A stretch of 5,942 nucleotides of DNA from UMGS755 sp045652815 (GTDB lineage Bacteria > Bacillota > Clostridia > UBA1381 > UBA9506): positions 1 to 5,942 of the forward strand of contig JAZOLH010000036.1 in the NCBI GenBank assembly GCA_045652815.1, given 5' to 3'. A model generated the notes under the pieces. That model ran no database searches and was not told where the DNA came from. It saw only the letters and a list, made by a program, of their open reading frames with translations. Positions 5,789-5,942 of this stretch are shown one piece after another. Position 1 is the stretch's first letter. Every line of letters begins with the position of its first letter. The translations under genes and the position numbers were made by a program.

Positions 5789-5942
5789 ATGAGCGAAATA
5801 AAGACATAGACATTTGATGATTTACTGGAAATCATCCGGGTCCGGGGCGGTGAAAACGGATGCGCCTGGGACAGGGTGGAGACGGACGATTCTATCAATA
5901 TGAACTTGGTGGAGGAGGCGTATGAAGCCATTGAGGCGCTGG
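5789..5942 (+). pseudogene. mazG: MazG-family NTP pyrophosphohydrolase, 5' end, interrupted by an in-frame TAG at codon 7 (runs off window)
   Basis: MazG hydrolyses (d)NTPs to NMP and pyrophosphate and is regarded as a nucleotide-pool house-cleaning enzyme; its Bacillus relative YabN is likewise encoded beside the flippase gene yabM. From the ATG the frame reads MSEIKT, then TAG (5807-5809), then TFDDLLEIIRVRGG, a CAWD motif (5861-5872; often CPWD in the family) and EEAYE (5912-5926), the first half of the metal-binding EExxE...ExxD signature. The match continues to the window edge in the same frame, so the stop is a local defect, not a frame error. The TAG lies at the junction of a hexamer duplication; deleting one copy gives MSEIKTFDDLLEI. 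No good start lies between the stop and CAWD; GTG 5876 and ATG 5900 would lose conserved sequence. It may be a recent pseudogene, a sequencing error, or a product of low-level readthrough. The THxS-like stretch after the WD motif is altered (TDDS). Confidence 0.7.
5802..5813 (+). repeat. Perfect 6-base tandem duplication creating the mazG stop
   Basis: AGACAT occurs twice in direct succession (5802-5807 and 5808-5813). The junction spells the in-frame TAG (5807-5809). One copy fewer keeps the frame and leaves AAG ACA TTT GAT, an uninterrupted MazG N-terminus. This is the expected outcome of replication slippage. Confidence 0.75.

Noticed and set aside
3964..5809. General reassignment of TAG to an amino acid in this organism
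   Set aside because: mnmE stops at TAG directly after its conserved C-terminal CxGK motif, and the long conserved genes contain no internal TAG. A local lesion in mazG is simpler; kept only as a low-weight finding.
5692..5931. Minus-strand open frame of 79 codons over the flippase-mazG junction
   Set aside because: The opposite strand carries clear flippase C-terminus and MazG sequence; the minus product has no recognisable features.

Overview
The window carries six protein-coding genes, all on the + strand and packed end to end. It reads as ordinary chromosome from a low-to-mid GC Firmicute, probably a Clostridia-type anaerobe. This rests on the Gat amidotransferase route to Gln-tRNA/Asn-tRNA, a SpoVB/YabM-type flippase placed directly before mazG (as yabM-yabN in Bacillus), strong AGGAGG-like ribosome binding sites, and AAA/GAA-rich codon use over most of the window. 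No tRNA, rRNA, CRISPR array, insertion sequence or defence gene is visible.

Layout. 1-650 is the C-terminal part of gatA, whose start lies off the left edge. 647-2092 is complete gatB, joined to gatA by an ATGA overlap. 2089-2589 is a small ten-cysteine protein of the YkgJ-like metal-chelating type, joined to gatB by a second ATGA overlap. 2605-3966 is mnmE, probably starting at a TTG. After a 56-base gap comes 4023-5771, a polytopic SpoVB/MurJ-like flippase. 5789-5942 is the beginning of mazG, which runs off the right edge. No gap exceeds 60 bases and no terminator hairpin was found, so the block could be one long transcript.

Functional links. GatA and GatB are two subunits of the amidotransferase that corrects misacylated Glu-tRNAGln/Asp-tRNAAsn. 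MnmE modifies the wobble uridine of several tRNAs. The front half is therefore about tRNA fidelity, with a metal-binding protein of unknown role between. The back half is a lipid-linked sugar or peptidoglycan precursor flippase followed by a house-cleaning NTP pyrophosphohydrolase.

Oddities. The mazG reading frame has an in-frame TAG at codon 7, exactly at the junction of a perfect 6-base tandem duplication (AGACAT twice, 5802-5813). Removing one copy restores an open MazG N-terminus. Also, GC and codon use change within gatB: about 56% GC with AAG/GAG codons to the left, about 42% with AAA/GAA to the right. This suggests a recombination joint or an assembly chimera. I see no convincing new multi-gene system.
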